From NCBI GenBank assembly GCA_963989245.1, contig OZ022339.1:27510048-27574047 (forward strand): 64,000 bases of DNA. The letters run 5' to 3'. This DNA is from Nansenia antarctica. Taxonomy: Eukaryota > Chordata > Actinopteri > Argentiniformes > Microstomatidae. Shown piece after piece: positions 28,808 to 39,800 of the stretch. Within the stretch, counting starts at the first letter, position 1. The number at the start of each line of letters is the position of its first letter. Under the pieces are notes generated by a model, which worked only from the letters and a program-made list of their open reading frames with translations, did no database searches and had not been told where the DNA came from. Made by a program: the position numbers and the translations under genes.

Positions 28808-29195
28808 TACAGTCTAATAACACGAGCATGGTTATGTAACACTGTATGTAAAAATATATATATTTTAGACATTAAAGTATTATTCCTTGACCTTGTTATT
28901 GCTTTACTTATACACACACACTACTACACACCACACACACACACACACCTGACAGTGTAATTTATATTAGTTTTACATTTATTCAAATCTACAGCCTACG
29001 TAATTATTATTCTATTGCTCTTTTTGCCATTGTCTTTTTAAACAGTTTTTGCCTACCTGCACTCATGTGTAAGGATTACCCTTGAAGTGTAACATGCTTC
29101 ACCCTGCCATAAATATATAAATATAGAGAGAATTGGATTTGTGTTCTTCTGAAAATGCCATTCTAATAACCGTGTCTCCTCATGTCTCCTGGAAG
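28808..29195. other. No gene seen
   Basis: AT-rich with short CA microsatellites (28910-28945). No recognisable feature. Confidence 0.45.
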
Positions 29196-29280
29196 GTGTG
29201 CGTGTGCGCGCCTGTGTCTCTCTGTGTGTGTGCGCGCCTGTGTGTGTGTGTGTGCGCGCCTGTGTGTGTGTGTGTGTGCG

Positions 29281-29326
<46 letters not shown>

Positions 29327-29343
29327 CGTGTGTGTGTGCGGGC
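29196..29343. repeat. (GT)n compound microsatellite
   Basis: GT repeat interspersed with GCGCGCCTGT words recurring about every 30 bp. Potential Z-DNA-forming tract because of long alternating purine/pyrimidine runs. Confidence 0.95.
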
Positions 29344-29472
29344 TGGTGCTCAGTGTGAATGTCATTTTCTTTTTTTACTGGAACCAATTTTCATCACGCT
29401 GCATGCAATTCATGTCAATGAACGATATCTTTATGTGCATAATTATGCCACCTAACTCTGTTAGAGTGCATA

Positions 29473-29733
29473 TCGAGGGCTGAAGAACATAACCTCCTAT
29501 CTGAAAAATTCACTTATTTTTTTTTTTCTTGTAGAATGCTATTTAAAAAATAAATAAATAGCATTCTACAAGAAAACAACAGTTATTTTTTAAGGATACC
29601 ACTATACAATTCATACAATTGTATAGGGGTATCCTTAAAAAATAGCATTCTACAAGAAAACAACACAGTGTTTTGTGTTTTCCCAAAAAAGTAAAATTTT
29701 CAGATAGGAGGTTATGTTCTTCGGCCCTCGATG
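29473..29733. mobile_element. Long-terminal-inverted-repeat MITE
   Basis: Left arm starts TCGAGGGCTGAAGAACATAA near 29473 and the right arm mirrors it to 29733, about 35 bp with one mismatch. Within lie nested inverted repeats (CTTGTAGAATGCTATTT with its mirror, and AAGGATACC with its mirror), so nearly the whole 260 bp folds into stem-loops. Non-coding. Confidence 0.82.
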
Positions 29734-30202
29734 GTCGTGTGGCTAATAAACCATCTAACCATCTAAATTTCGAAATATCATTGCAGAAGCATTAGGAAGA
29801 CATATAAAATATAGTGTTGTCTTTAAACAATCTGTCTAAATTTGGAATAAAGTAATAGTTTGTGTAATTGATAGTTTAATTTCTATACGTGTTTGTCTAA
29901 TGTTGTTGTGTATGTATGTTACATGTTCTTCCCTGGCTTTTATTATTTAATCGTTTTTATTGTAGGTCCCTGGCTCTTATTGTTTTATTGTTTTTAGTCC
30001 TTTTATCTTCTCTTTTAACTTTACCATATATACCTTACAAAACACCCTCAAACTCACCGCCCTCACCTCACTCACTGCTTTCAAACAAATCCTGCAGCGA
30101 ACCATAGTCGATCAATGCACCTGTTGATCACCGTCTCCCACCCATCCCATAACCCATCACTGCCTCATTTTAAGTACCCCTGCTCCACTACCCCCGCTAT
30201 CC
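29734..30202 (+). mobile_element. AT-rich flank with probable LINE 3' UTR
   Basis: Pyrimidine-rich sequence with words such as TCACTGCTTTCAAACAAATC, resembling the LINE 3' regions seen elsewhere in the window. It appears to continue after 35277, so the block between is an insertion. Weak call. Confidence 0.3.
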
Positions 30203-30819
30203 CAGTGTTTCCTCTATATGCATTTATTGGTGGCGGGCTGCCACGAATGAATTTCCTCCGCCACAAATTGATGCAGTCCACAAAAAAAAAAAAAAATAAA
30301 AAAAAAAAAATAATCCACCTCTGAACATTTTTGATGATTAAAATATATCTGATCCTAGATCAGCGCTATAATGGATGTTGACTATAAGTGCACCTAAATC
30401 CACGCCCATCTCTCTCTAACCGCTGATCCAAAATCAGATTAATGACATTAAACATTCAGTTGACACGTGACACAAGGGCTACTCCTGATTGGTCTAAATG
30501 CCATCGCATTATAGTTTCTGTTTTAGACGATCAGGCGACATCCATCCACCGATCCATCCACCGATCCATCCATTCTCAGTTTAAGACGTGATATTCATGT
30601 TATTGGCCAAAACTAGTCAGTGTTGCATGTTTGCTAGCTAGCTTTACCCACAATCTATCAATCTAATAGACCACACTTACGTGTCAGGTGACCCCATACG
30701 ATGGAAACTAAGGACTTCAGGTGGAATTATTTGCTCTTTTGATTAAACGGAAATAAAGAAAGGCGTAACATCACCATTGATTGACCGGAGATTGTGCGTG
30801 CCTTTTGGAGTACTGCACA

Positions 30820-30897
30820 ATGGGGATTATGCTCCAAGTTATTCTAGGAATGTTTCAGTTCCTCTTGCTCACCAGAATACCCACGTCCCATGCCAAG
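30820..30897 (+). CDS. Signal-peptide-like first exon, gene unknown
   Basis: An ATG opens 26 codons, MGIMLQVILGMFQFLLLTRI-PTSHAK, with a hydrophobic core and an SHA-K cleavage-like end, followed directly by a strong donor AAG|GTACGT. This is the form of a first coding exon of a secreted or membrane protein. No downstream exon was found before the LINE. It lies within the candidate hAT-like element and could be a captured exon or a host gene start. Family not recognised. Confidence 0.4.
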
Positions 30898-31342
30898 GTA
30901 CGTACAATACTGTCGGAGAATAGTTAGGACTTTGATTAGAGCTGCTACTAGGTTACTAAGGTGGTTACAGCAGGAAATGCTTTTTGTGACTTTCCATTTG
31001 CTTTCCATTTGCTCAGCAATTCACTGCCATGCCTGTTGTAAGACGCAAGTATGATCACAGTGACAAAACATCTGAATTGACACCTGATCACTGTCAATCA
31101 ACTGTAATTATCAGTAAGCTACATTCATGGCAGAGAAGCCCGCAGAGCTGACCGAGATCCAGTGGAGAGTGTGTGACTTCAACAACTTGACTTCAAGTCA
31201 GTCGTTTGAGTGGCGTTTGAGTGGCGACTTTGTAACTCCCCGGACGGCAAAACCTTGTATCTGGATATACACGGACAAGATCTCGGCTGGGGGGGATAGT
31301 AATAGTTGTCGTTGTGGAGTTCCAGTTGACACTTGAACTCAA

Positions 31343-31930
31343 CATGAGCAGTCGCATCAACAACGCAACGGCGAGGATTATTCCACACTTTCTCCTGTTC
31401 CTTCTGTGGATTACGGATTTATACATTAAATCACCACAGAACTTACATCTTATGGAGAAGGAGACAAACTTTATTGGAAAAAATGAGACCCATAGCGACT
31501 TTTATCTCCACGCCGCAAATAAGTATTTAAACCTCGGAGCGGCGACTATTCACACAACGCTTACTGCTGACCTGACGCGGAAGAACAAGCCCCCGGCAGG
31601 TAGAATGGACCGTAGGACCATGATCTGTCTCTATCTACTTCTCTCGGGAGACATTCAGCTGAATCCCGGTCCAGTTTCAACCAGGCAGGCTACACGTTTG
31701 GCCAGAGAGCAGCTGTGCCTTTCCCAGGCAAATGTTGCTAGCGACGCCATCGTCGTCAAACCAGCAGCGGTCTTCCTGGATTCAGACGAGGCTATCAAAA
31801 CAAAGGGTAGCTATGCTAACAACATTCCCCCCTCCCTCCCCCACCCGGCGATGCATTGGTGTGAACATAACCTTATCTCCACAAATGTCCTTCATCCTGA
31901 TTGCCCTTTACAGACCACCCTCAGCAAATG
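31343..31930 (+). pseudogene. LINE copy A ORF1 / 5' module with 2A-like motif
   Basis: Starts MSSRINNATARIIPHFLLF, a hydrophobic N-terminus, and contains LLLSGDIQLNPGP at about 31640-31675, a 2A-like ribosome-skipping motif with Q where canonical 2A has E. It runs on into a scrambled end (stop near 31930) where the endonuclease should begin. Translation past the junction is in another frame. Confidence 0.75.
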
Positions 31931-34399
31931 TTGATTTCTACGATAGATTCAAGAACATGCTGAAAGAATGTAATTTTAAGAAGGAGGTCATTATCATGGG
32001 TGACTTGAATATCAACTTGGAAGATAAAACGGCTAGGAAAAACCTCAAGTGCATCACAGATGGTCTAGACCTATCCCAGCTTATCCAAGGGCCTACCCGA
32101 ATAACCAGTTCCACCAGCACCCAGATTGATCTGGCGTTTAGCAATAGACCCAATAGAATTATGAAGACCTTCAACATGCTTACTGGACTGTCAGACCATA
32201 ACTTGATCCTGGTAGCCAGGAAGCTAAGCAAAGCACGATTTAGACCCCTCACAGCCAGTGAATCAAATGGAATCCCCAAAAAGGAGCAGGACAACTTTAA
32301 AACTGTGGTCCAAAATCTCAACTGGAATGAGCTACTGGCAGGAGTAAGTGTAGAGGAGGATAGTCAGGCATTTTTGAATAAAATGCAAAACGTGATAAAT
32401 AAGTTCACTTGTTTGATTAAACACAGGACCAAAAAGAACAGCCTTCCCTGGATGAACACAAACATCCTACAGCTGATGAGAGAGCGAGACACTGCATTAA
32501 AAGCAGCCCTCAAAACAAAACTACAACATGCCAAGCACCATTATGCCATGGTGAGGAACAAGGTTGTAAGGGAGACTAAAAAAGCCAAAGCTGACTTCTT
32601 TATTACAACTATTAATGAGGCCAGGGGTAATGGTAAAATGATCTGGAGACAGCTTAAGAAGCTGACAGGTACACAGCAGGGCAATAGGAAAGCACTTGAA
32701 ATCAATATCGGAGGAAACCTCACAACAAACCCACTTGAAATAGCAGAGGCCTTCAACCACTACTTCGTTGAATCTGTAGCTAACATTGCACAGGGCTTTG
32801 CAGATCACCAGGAAAATATATGCCCACTCCCAGCCATCACACTGGAACCAGCCTTTTCCATTAAGAACGTCTCTGAGTCAGAAGTTAGGGAGATAATCAG
32901 ATCCCTCAGACCATCTAAGGCCAAGGATGTGTTTGGGATGGACACAGCCATGCTCAAGGAGCTTAGCCTTAGTAGCCCCATCACTAGTAATATTAACCTC
33001 TCTATATCACAGAAACAGTTCCCAAGTGCTTGGAAATCTGCTATTGTCACTCCCATTTTTAAGGCTGGTGATCCACGCATAATCTCCAACTACAGGCCAA
33101 TTAGCATCACCCCCACAAAGTCGAAGGTGGCAGAGAAATGGGTAGCCAAGCAGATCATCTCCCACCTCAACAGTAGTTATTTCCCCTTACATCCCATGCA
33201 GTTTGGCTTTAGGGCCAAACACTCTACTGAGACCGCAAACTGTCTCTTTATAGAGAAAATAAAATCTCTCATGGATAAGGGTGGTGTCGTAGGTGCTGTG
33301 TTCCTCGACCTTAGAAAAGCATTTGACACTGTCGATCACAAAGTCCTCCTCTCCAAGCTAGCCACTTTTAACTTCTCTGAGGGTGCTTTGAAATGGATGA
33401 AAACGTATCTCTCTGGCCGCTCTCAATCAGTTTGTGTAAACGGTCGCCTATCTGAGCCACTGAATCTATCTACCGGTGTTCCGCAAGGATCCATACTGGG
33501 GCCAGTCTTATTCAGCATGTTTATTAACGATCTGCCATCAGTGTGTCCTGAGGTTGATACACTAATGTATGCTGACGACACTGTACTATTTGTACATGGT
33601 CAGACCAAGACGGAGGTAGCTGCTGTACTTACCAAATCTATGGCATAGGTGACTACATGGTTGAACCACTGTCGTCTCCAACTTAATGTTTCCAAGACGG
33701 TCAGCATGTTTTTTACCAAAACAAACCGTTCTGCTGAAGAAGCATATGTCATTATCTCAGGGGAACAACTACAAGTTGTGAACGAGTTCAAATATCTTGG
33801 GGTGCTGTTAGATTCCAACCTCACTTTTAAGGCACATATCAAAAAGGTCTGTAAAATTGTCAAGTTCAATCTGTCCAACTTCCGCTTTATAAGGGACTAC
33901 ATGTCAACAGAGGCAGCTACCATGTATGCCCACGCCATGATCTTCACACACATCAACTACTGCATAACAAGCTGGTCACAAGCAAATCCCACAACCTGCA
34001 AAGCACTCGAGTCACTATACAAACAAACAATCAAAACACTAGACAAGAAGCCAAGACACTTTCACCACTGCACAATACTGAAGAAACACAACATTCTAAG
34101 CTGGGACAACCTACACAAACCTCTGCCTTGTCTATAAAACTATCCACAATTTAGCCCCACCACCACTTAACACCTTCATCTCACGACCAGGAAGTACAGC
34201 ACGCACCACAAGGAGTGTCACCAGAGGGGACTGCACCATCCCATTTAGGAGGAGTGCCTTTAGTCAGTCTGCCTGGTCAGTTAGAGGGGCACGTGAATGG
34301 AACCTGATTCCAGGGCACCTTAAAGAATTAGGCACCTTTAAATCATTTCGAAAGCACCTAAAACAGTGGATGATCAACACACACACCTGCCAACATTGA
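31890..34399 (+). pseudogene. LINE copy A ORF2: partial endonuclease plus RT
   Basis: Endonuclease C-terminal half (ALYRPPSANVDFYDRF, IIMGDLNINLE, LSDHNLILVARK). A spacer follows, then RT with IVTPIFKAGDPRIISNYRPI near 33050, AVFLDLRKAFDTVDH near 33300, STGVPQGSILGPVLF near 33475 and the catalytic LMYADDTVLFV near 33563-33595. One in-frame TAG at 33646-33648 follows, then the thumb (LNVSKTVSMFFTK, FKYLGVLLDSNLTFKAHI), and a frameshift near 34128 before the C-terminal FRRSAFSQSAWSVRGAREWN. Two lesions plus the missing endonuclease half make it inactive, but decay is light. Confidence 0.85.
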
Positions 34400-35276
34400 A
34401 ATGTCCTGTCCTATACCTATATGTCATGTGTACCGCCTGTCTGTGTACCGCCTAACATGTCTTACCTGTACAGTCTGTGTGCTTGTTTTTAGTCTGCTTA
34501 CCGTGCGTATATGTTGCTTGCTTTTAGTCTGCTTACCGAATATGTACCCTCCCTTTAACCGCCTATGATTAATGTATGCTCTTTTAACCCTCTGCTTATA
34601 TGTACCCTCCTTTTAAGCGCCTATGATTAATGTATGCTCTTTTAACCCCCTATGTTATGCCCTTAAGCTAAATGCTTGTCCTGTCTACTTTTTTGTGCCT
34701 AGGTCTACCTATATTTTATCTTTTAAATGTACTTTTTTCCTCCAGGGAGCCGTATACAACATCATGGCATAGGGACTGCGGATGAAAACTAGCTTTCGGG
34801 CTAACTCTGGCGTATTTACAATTTATTTTTGTTTTATTAATATGCACTGTCCCTTGAATAAATAAATGAATCTATGTGAACCGGCATGAGAACCGTGCAG
34901 ACTCAACCATCCCTGCTGAAAAACTGTCGCAAATTGAAGAACTCGCGCAAGTTGGAAACACTGGGAAAATTTCGCCAAGTTGGACATACTTTTCCGGTTG
35001 TGTTTGAGACGGAGCCAAGACTGCTCGTTTGGAATGACATTGGATCCGTGAGTAACGTAAACCTTCAGAGCTTATGGATGGAAACCGGTATCACAAGTTT
35101 ATATTCTGTATATTCTTTTTTATTTTTTTGCCATACTACCTCTAGTTTTGGTTGAAATTAGGTCGTTGTTTTGAGCGCGCGTGCGCGTTTCATGAGCATG
35201 CGTGTTTTATGCGCGTGCACGCGAAAAAAAAATCGGCTCTCCGCCACAAATGTACAAATTCCTGGAGGAAACACTG

Positions 35277-35690
35277 TATCCCTCACCTCCGCTCTTCCTC
35301 ACCCCTACCTCCTCCGTCTCTCTCCCCTCTCTCTGACTGTTAGTATTTTAATGCATCTGTATTTGCCAGTGTTTTATTGTTTTATAGTTTTATAGTTTTA
35401 TTGTTTATTGTATTACTTAACCTTGTTTTATTTCTAGCTTCCCACCCCCCAAAGAGCCATTGCTTTTTGGTCAGGCTGCATTTGCAAATAAGAATTTGTT
35501 CTTACATGTTTGCCTGGTTAAATAAAGGTTAAATAAAATAAAAAATATATTGTATTGCATTGTATTGTGTGCATTGTGCATCTTATTTATTTCCTGCATT
35601 TTATCTATTTTACAACTGTGAAGCATTTTGGTTCAGCACTGCTGTATGTAAACGTGTTATATACATAAAGCTGACTTGACTTCCCAAATA
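35277..35690 (+). mobile_element. LINE 3' UTR tails
   Basis: Two adjoining tails: one with CAAATAAGAATTTGTTCTTA and GCCTGGTTAAATAAAGGTTA ending near 35550, and one ending ACATAAAGCTGACTTGACTT near 35683. These are typical truncated fish LINE 3' ends without coding sequence. Confidence 0.6.
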
Positions 35691-35697
35691 TGCAGAG

Positions 35698-35823
35698 AAA
35701 CTGTTTGAGTTGTTGAGGCTATCAAGGAATGAGATCCTCGCCAAGGAGCAGTCCCTGGCTAGCAGAGAGAAAATCCAAGCTGAACTTGATAAGACCTCCA
35801 TGTCCTATGAGGAAGTGGAGGGT
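35698..35823 (+). other. Exon-like coiled-coil segment, unidentified
   Basis: After AAATATGCAG the frame reads KLFELLRLSRNEILAKEQSL, then ASREKIQAELDKTSMSYEEVE, an amphipathic helix with acceptor-like and (GAG|GGTGA) donor-like edges. It may be an exon of a coiled-coil host protein or part of a Gag. Family not recognised. Confidence 0.3.
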
Positions 35824-36055
35824 GACAGCCTGTCATGTACATCTGATTACGCGCTTCAGTGTTTGTAGTTGTTGTACTAGATGTTGTTGTTGTACAAGTT
35901 GTATTACAACTTGATCTTAGGCTTTTCTTCTGTTAACATTAGTTTTAGTGAGATAATAGACTCGTTACCAAGCTGCTCAGCATCGGAGGGACACACACTA
36001 GCTAGCGGCTAGCTGGTTCGCCTCTAGTCTAACTGAACTTTACATTTTGAATTTC

Positions 36056-36150
36056 GTGAGTTTAGAATGATAAGGTTCTATCTCCGTTTAGAATGATAAG
36101 GTTCTATCTCCGTTTAGAATGATAAGGTTCTATCTCCGTTTAGAATGATA
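36056..36150 (+). repeat. 26-bp tandem repeat before LINE copy B
   Basis: About 3.5 copies of GTTTAGAATGATAAGGTTCT-ATCTCC just upstream of the ORF1 start. Tandem 5' UTR monomers can act as LINE promoters; here this is only suggested by position. Confidence 0.8.
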
Positions 36151-36174
36151 AGGGACAGTTTAGCAGCAGTCATC

Positions 36175-36897
36175 ATGAGTAGTCGCATCTATCAGCGCTC
36201 GGGCGCAACGGCGAGGATTATACCACATTTTCTTCTGTTCCTTCTATGGATTACGGATTTGTACATCAAATCACCACAGAACTTGCATCTTATGGAGAAG
36301 GAGTCAAACTTTGTTGGAAAAGGTGAGTCCCATAGCGACTTTTATCTCCACGCCGCAAAGAAATGTTTGGGCTTCGGAGCAACAACCATCCACACGACGC
36401 TGACTGCGGACCGGACGAGAAGGAACAAACCCCCGGCAGGTAGAATGGACCGAAGGACCGTGATATGGCTCTATCTACTGCTCTCGGGAGACATTCAGCT
36501 GAATCCCGGACCAGTCTCAACCAGGCAAGCTTCACGTTTAGCCAGAGAACAACTATATCTTTCCCAGGCAAATGCTACGAGCATAGACATTGACGCCATT
36601 GTCGACAAACCGGTTAATCGACCGGCAGCAGCAGACTTCCAGGATTCAGACGTGGCTAGCAAAACAATGGGTAGCTATGCTAATAACATTACCCCCCCAC
36701 CTAACTTCCACCAGCTATCCAGTGAACACAGAGGCCTCCCCCACCCGGTGACGAACCCCCCCCTCCCCCCTCCCTCCCCCACCCTCCCCCTCCCTCCCCC
36801 ACCCGACGACGACCCCCCCCCTTCTCCACCCGGAGACTCTACAACGAAACCGTTGAACAATGGGCACCCCCCCCCCATCCCCCAATCCTCAACGTGA
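36175..36897 (+). CDS. LINE copy B ORF1 with 2A-like motif
   Basis: Start at MSSRIYQRSG, the ATG shared with copy A; a further ATG at 36145 is possible. Hydrophobic N-terminus, then WLYLLLSGDIQLNPGP (2A-like, Q replacing E) near 36465-36515, and a long proline-rich C-terminus (PPPPDDDPPPSPP). It ends in TGA at 36895-36897, overlapping the ORF2 start. The overlap lies at a run of C (36866-36877), so the original may have been one continuous frame. No zinc knuckle is visible. Confidence 0.75.
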   Translation: MSSRIYQRSGATARIIPHFLLFLLWITDLYIKSPQNLHLMEKESNFVGKGESHSDFYLHAAKKCLGFGATTIHTTLTADRTRRNKPPAGRMDRRTVIWLYLLLSGDIQLNPGPVSTRQASRLAREQLYLSQANATSIDIDAIVDKPVNRPAAADFQDSDVASKTMGSYANNITPPPNFHQLSSEHRGLPHPVTNPPLPPPSPTLPLPPPPDDDPPPSPPGDSTTKPLNNGHPPPIPQSST

Positions 36898-39800
36898 CGA
36901 TGACCAGAATGGTGGTGACTATTTCCAAGTCAAGGACATAAACTCTCTATTTGGACACAGCAGCAAGGGCCTGCATATTGTTCACCTTAATGTGAACAGT
37001 CTTGTGCCTAAACTGGACCAAATCAGAGAAATGTTCCATGACAGCAAGGTTCATATTTTGAGCTTCTCTGAGACCAAGTTTGATGAATCCATCAAAGACC
37101 CAGAGATTGAAATAGTTAACTACACAGTCATCAGAAACGACAGAAACAGGTATGGGGGTGGTGTCTGCATGTACATTCACAACGATATTATCTTTAACAC
37201 CCGTGATGACCTGAATCATGACAAATTAGAATCTGTTTGGGTTGAAATTATCTTTAACAAAGCAAAACCGGTGCTGGTTGGTACTATCTACAGACCTCCC
37301 GATCAGAATGATTTCTATGATATTCTTGAGGGGTGCTTGGATGACGTTGACTGTGTGGAAAAGATTCTTATTGGAGATTTGAACACGGACATGCTCAGAA
37401 ATGAAGCATCCGTTTTCAAATCCTTCACTAGGTTTTCTGAATTACACGGTCTCCGTCAACAAATTACCAAACCCACTAGGGTGTGTATTTCTACTCAAAC
37501 CACCATAGATCTCATTCTAACATCGGATGAGTCCAAAATCTCCAAGAGTGGGGTTATTGTATGTGGGCTAAGTGATCATTACATGATCTTTTGCACTCGT
37601 AAAAAACATAAACCCAAGGCTGGCGGTCATAAAACTGTAACCACTAGATCCCTTAAATCCTATTCTAGTGAGGCCTTAAACCATAAACTGGAGAATCAAG
37701 ACTGGTTAGATGAACTAAAATGCACACAGGTTGAAGAGGCATGGCTAGGTTTCAAAACCAAATTCCTAAATATTATTGACAGTATAGCCCCCATGAGAAC
37801 CACCAGGGTTAAAACGCGATCGGAACCATGGATGAATTCGGACATTCTAAATGCTATGAAAGTCAGAGACCTAAAATGCTCTGAAGTTCAAAAATGCAAA
37901 TCAAAATTAGTGAAACACTTAAACGAAGATCACAAAACCCACTTTGAGAAAATTAAAAAACAATGCAACAAACTATGCAATCAGGTAATTACCATGACCA
38001 AATCTGCTAAGAAAGAATACCTCGATAACAAAATCGAAGAAAACTTAAACAAACCACGTGACCTTTGGAAGCTACTTAATAGCCAACTAGGTTGCAGTCA
38101 AAAACTCAAAACCAGGTCTACAAACATCAGCATAAAATCTGGTGATTCTCTCCTTACAGACAAGCTGGATGTGGCTAAGTGCTTAAACACTTTCTTTACA
38201 ACCATAGCCACTAAATTAGTTAACAATCTACCACCCCACTCAGGGCGTTATGGTGTAGAGCACATCCGTGCGTTCTACAATAAACTGGGTGTACGCTAGG
38301 GCTGCACGATTAATCGATTTTAAATCGAAATCGCGATTTGAAATGATGCGATTAGCTAATCGCAAAGCCTGCGATTTGCCTGCGATTTTTTTTTTTTTTT
38401 TTTTTTAAACCTTTATTTTACCAGGAAGTCACATTGAGATTAAAACCTCTTTTGGACATTTGATCAGCACTCATGGAATGCCTCTTGTCCAATCAAATTA
38501 CTTGGTCTCTTTATGACTTTGAACCCGGCGCTCTCAGAGCGAATTTACGAACGCAGGCATAGGTTGTGTCACGACAGTCAGTCCAATTATTATGAGACTT
38601 TGGGCTAACGTAACGGAGACAATTAGACACCACTTGGCTTACTGGACGTATGATAAACGTTAGTATGTTATAATTGCGACAGGTAAGTGTACAATTTCAC
38701 TATACTAACTGTACCAGCCAAGTGCATGTCGGTGCTGTTAGTCCAGCCTTAAACTTAGCTTAGCTAACTTGTAGTCTTCGAGACGGTAGCTTAGCTTAGC
38801 TACTCATGCTAACCCGGCGTTAAAGTACAGACACAGAGTTGACAGTCTCAGCAACCTGCGGGTTGGTGTTTATATAGTATAGCAGGCTTATGGATACATG
38901 GAAGTTAACTGTTCTGTTGTCAAACATGAATGTGTCCTGTATGCATAACCTCATACCATTCGTTCATACCAGCCGGCTTTAAAGACGCAGAGGTTAGCCT
39001 AGCCTAGCCTTGGGCTGAAGTATGTCACAGATTCCTAAGTCAAGGTGACGTGTGTCTGTGCTCCATAGTCAGAGACCACCATTCTATCATTCATCAGTTC
39101 GACTGTTGACCGAGTCATCTAGATGTGGTCCTTTCAGTTATAGTCACAGTGTATCCCCAAATGATCATTTTAATAGCTGGATCATCTTAGAAAGTAGCCA
39201 CCTGTCTAGATGAGATATACAATTCATATCTTTTAAGTTCTCATCCTTGCATTAGAATTAGAGCAGTTAATAGTTTGATGGTATCATGTGGTAATGCTCT
39301 CTGAAAATAGGTGATAGACAGATTCATCCAATCACCTGCCAAGTATTTTTTGAAAGTACCTGCCCTTTTCCAAACAGCTTCCAATTAAGCTTTCCTAGAT
39401 GGTTGTGTGAAACAAACCACCTGAGTCAGGTTAGTAATGCTCCATCACATGTTTTAATCTGAAGCTTGATTTTAAAGCAACCCAACTTTAAAGCAACCCA
39501 ATGTAAGTTTAGTTCTTTCACTCGTAGCTCGGGCTGTGGGGGTGCTAGAGGAGGGAGCCTCTAAGTCCCCTGAAGACGTACAAACAAACTGCACGTTGAT
39601 ACGACCTTCCTAGCCGGAGATATGGCCACACTTTACAAAAACTCCCATTTTTTTTTTTTTTTTTTTTTGCTATTTAAAAAATAAATAATCGCAAATTAAT
39701 CGCAATCGCGATATCTGTCCAAATAATCGCAATTCGATTTTCCCCCCAAATCGTGCAGCCCTAGTGTACGCAATGATGATTTTAAACTCTCCATGGTGTC

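Larger units (their letters stand above)
31343..34875 (+). mobile_element. LINE copy A (chimeric CR1/L2-type)
   Basis: The 5' part (to about 31850) closely matches LINE copy B (from 36175), including the ORF1 start. It then switches to a different LINE: the C-terminal half of an APE-type endonuclease, a full RT and a 3' UTR ending TTGAATAAATAAATGAATC near 34875. The N-terminal half of the endonuclease is absent at the junction. The 216 bases before it (31127-31342) are probably its 5' UTR. Confidence 0.85.
30203..35276. mobile_element. Candidate 5-kb hAT-like element with CAGTGTTTCC ends
   Basis: Left end CAGTGTTTCCTCTATATG (30203 on) and right end mirror CAGTGTTTCCTCCAGG (35276 back), with further matching inner words (GGTGGCGG / TGTGGCGG) over about 40 bp. 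CAGTG-type ends suit hAT. Only TATCC is shared at the flanks, so the 8-bp duplication is not clean. Contents are a signal-peptide-like exon, LINE copy A and no visible transposase. It may be two decayed ends brought together by chance. Confidence 0.45.
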
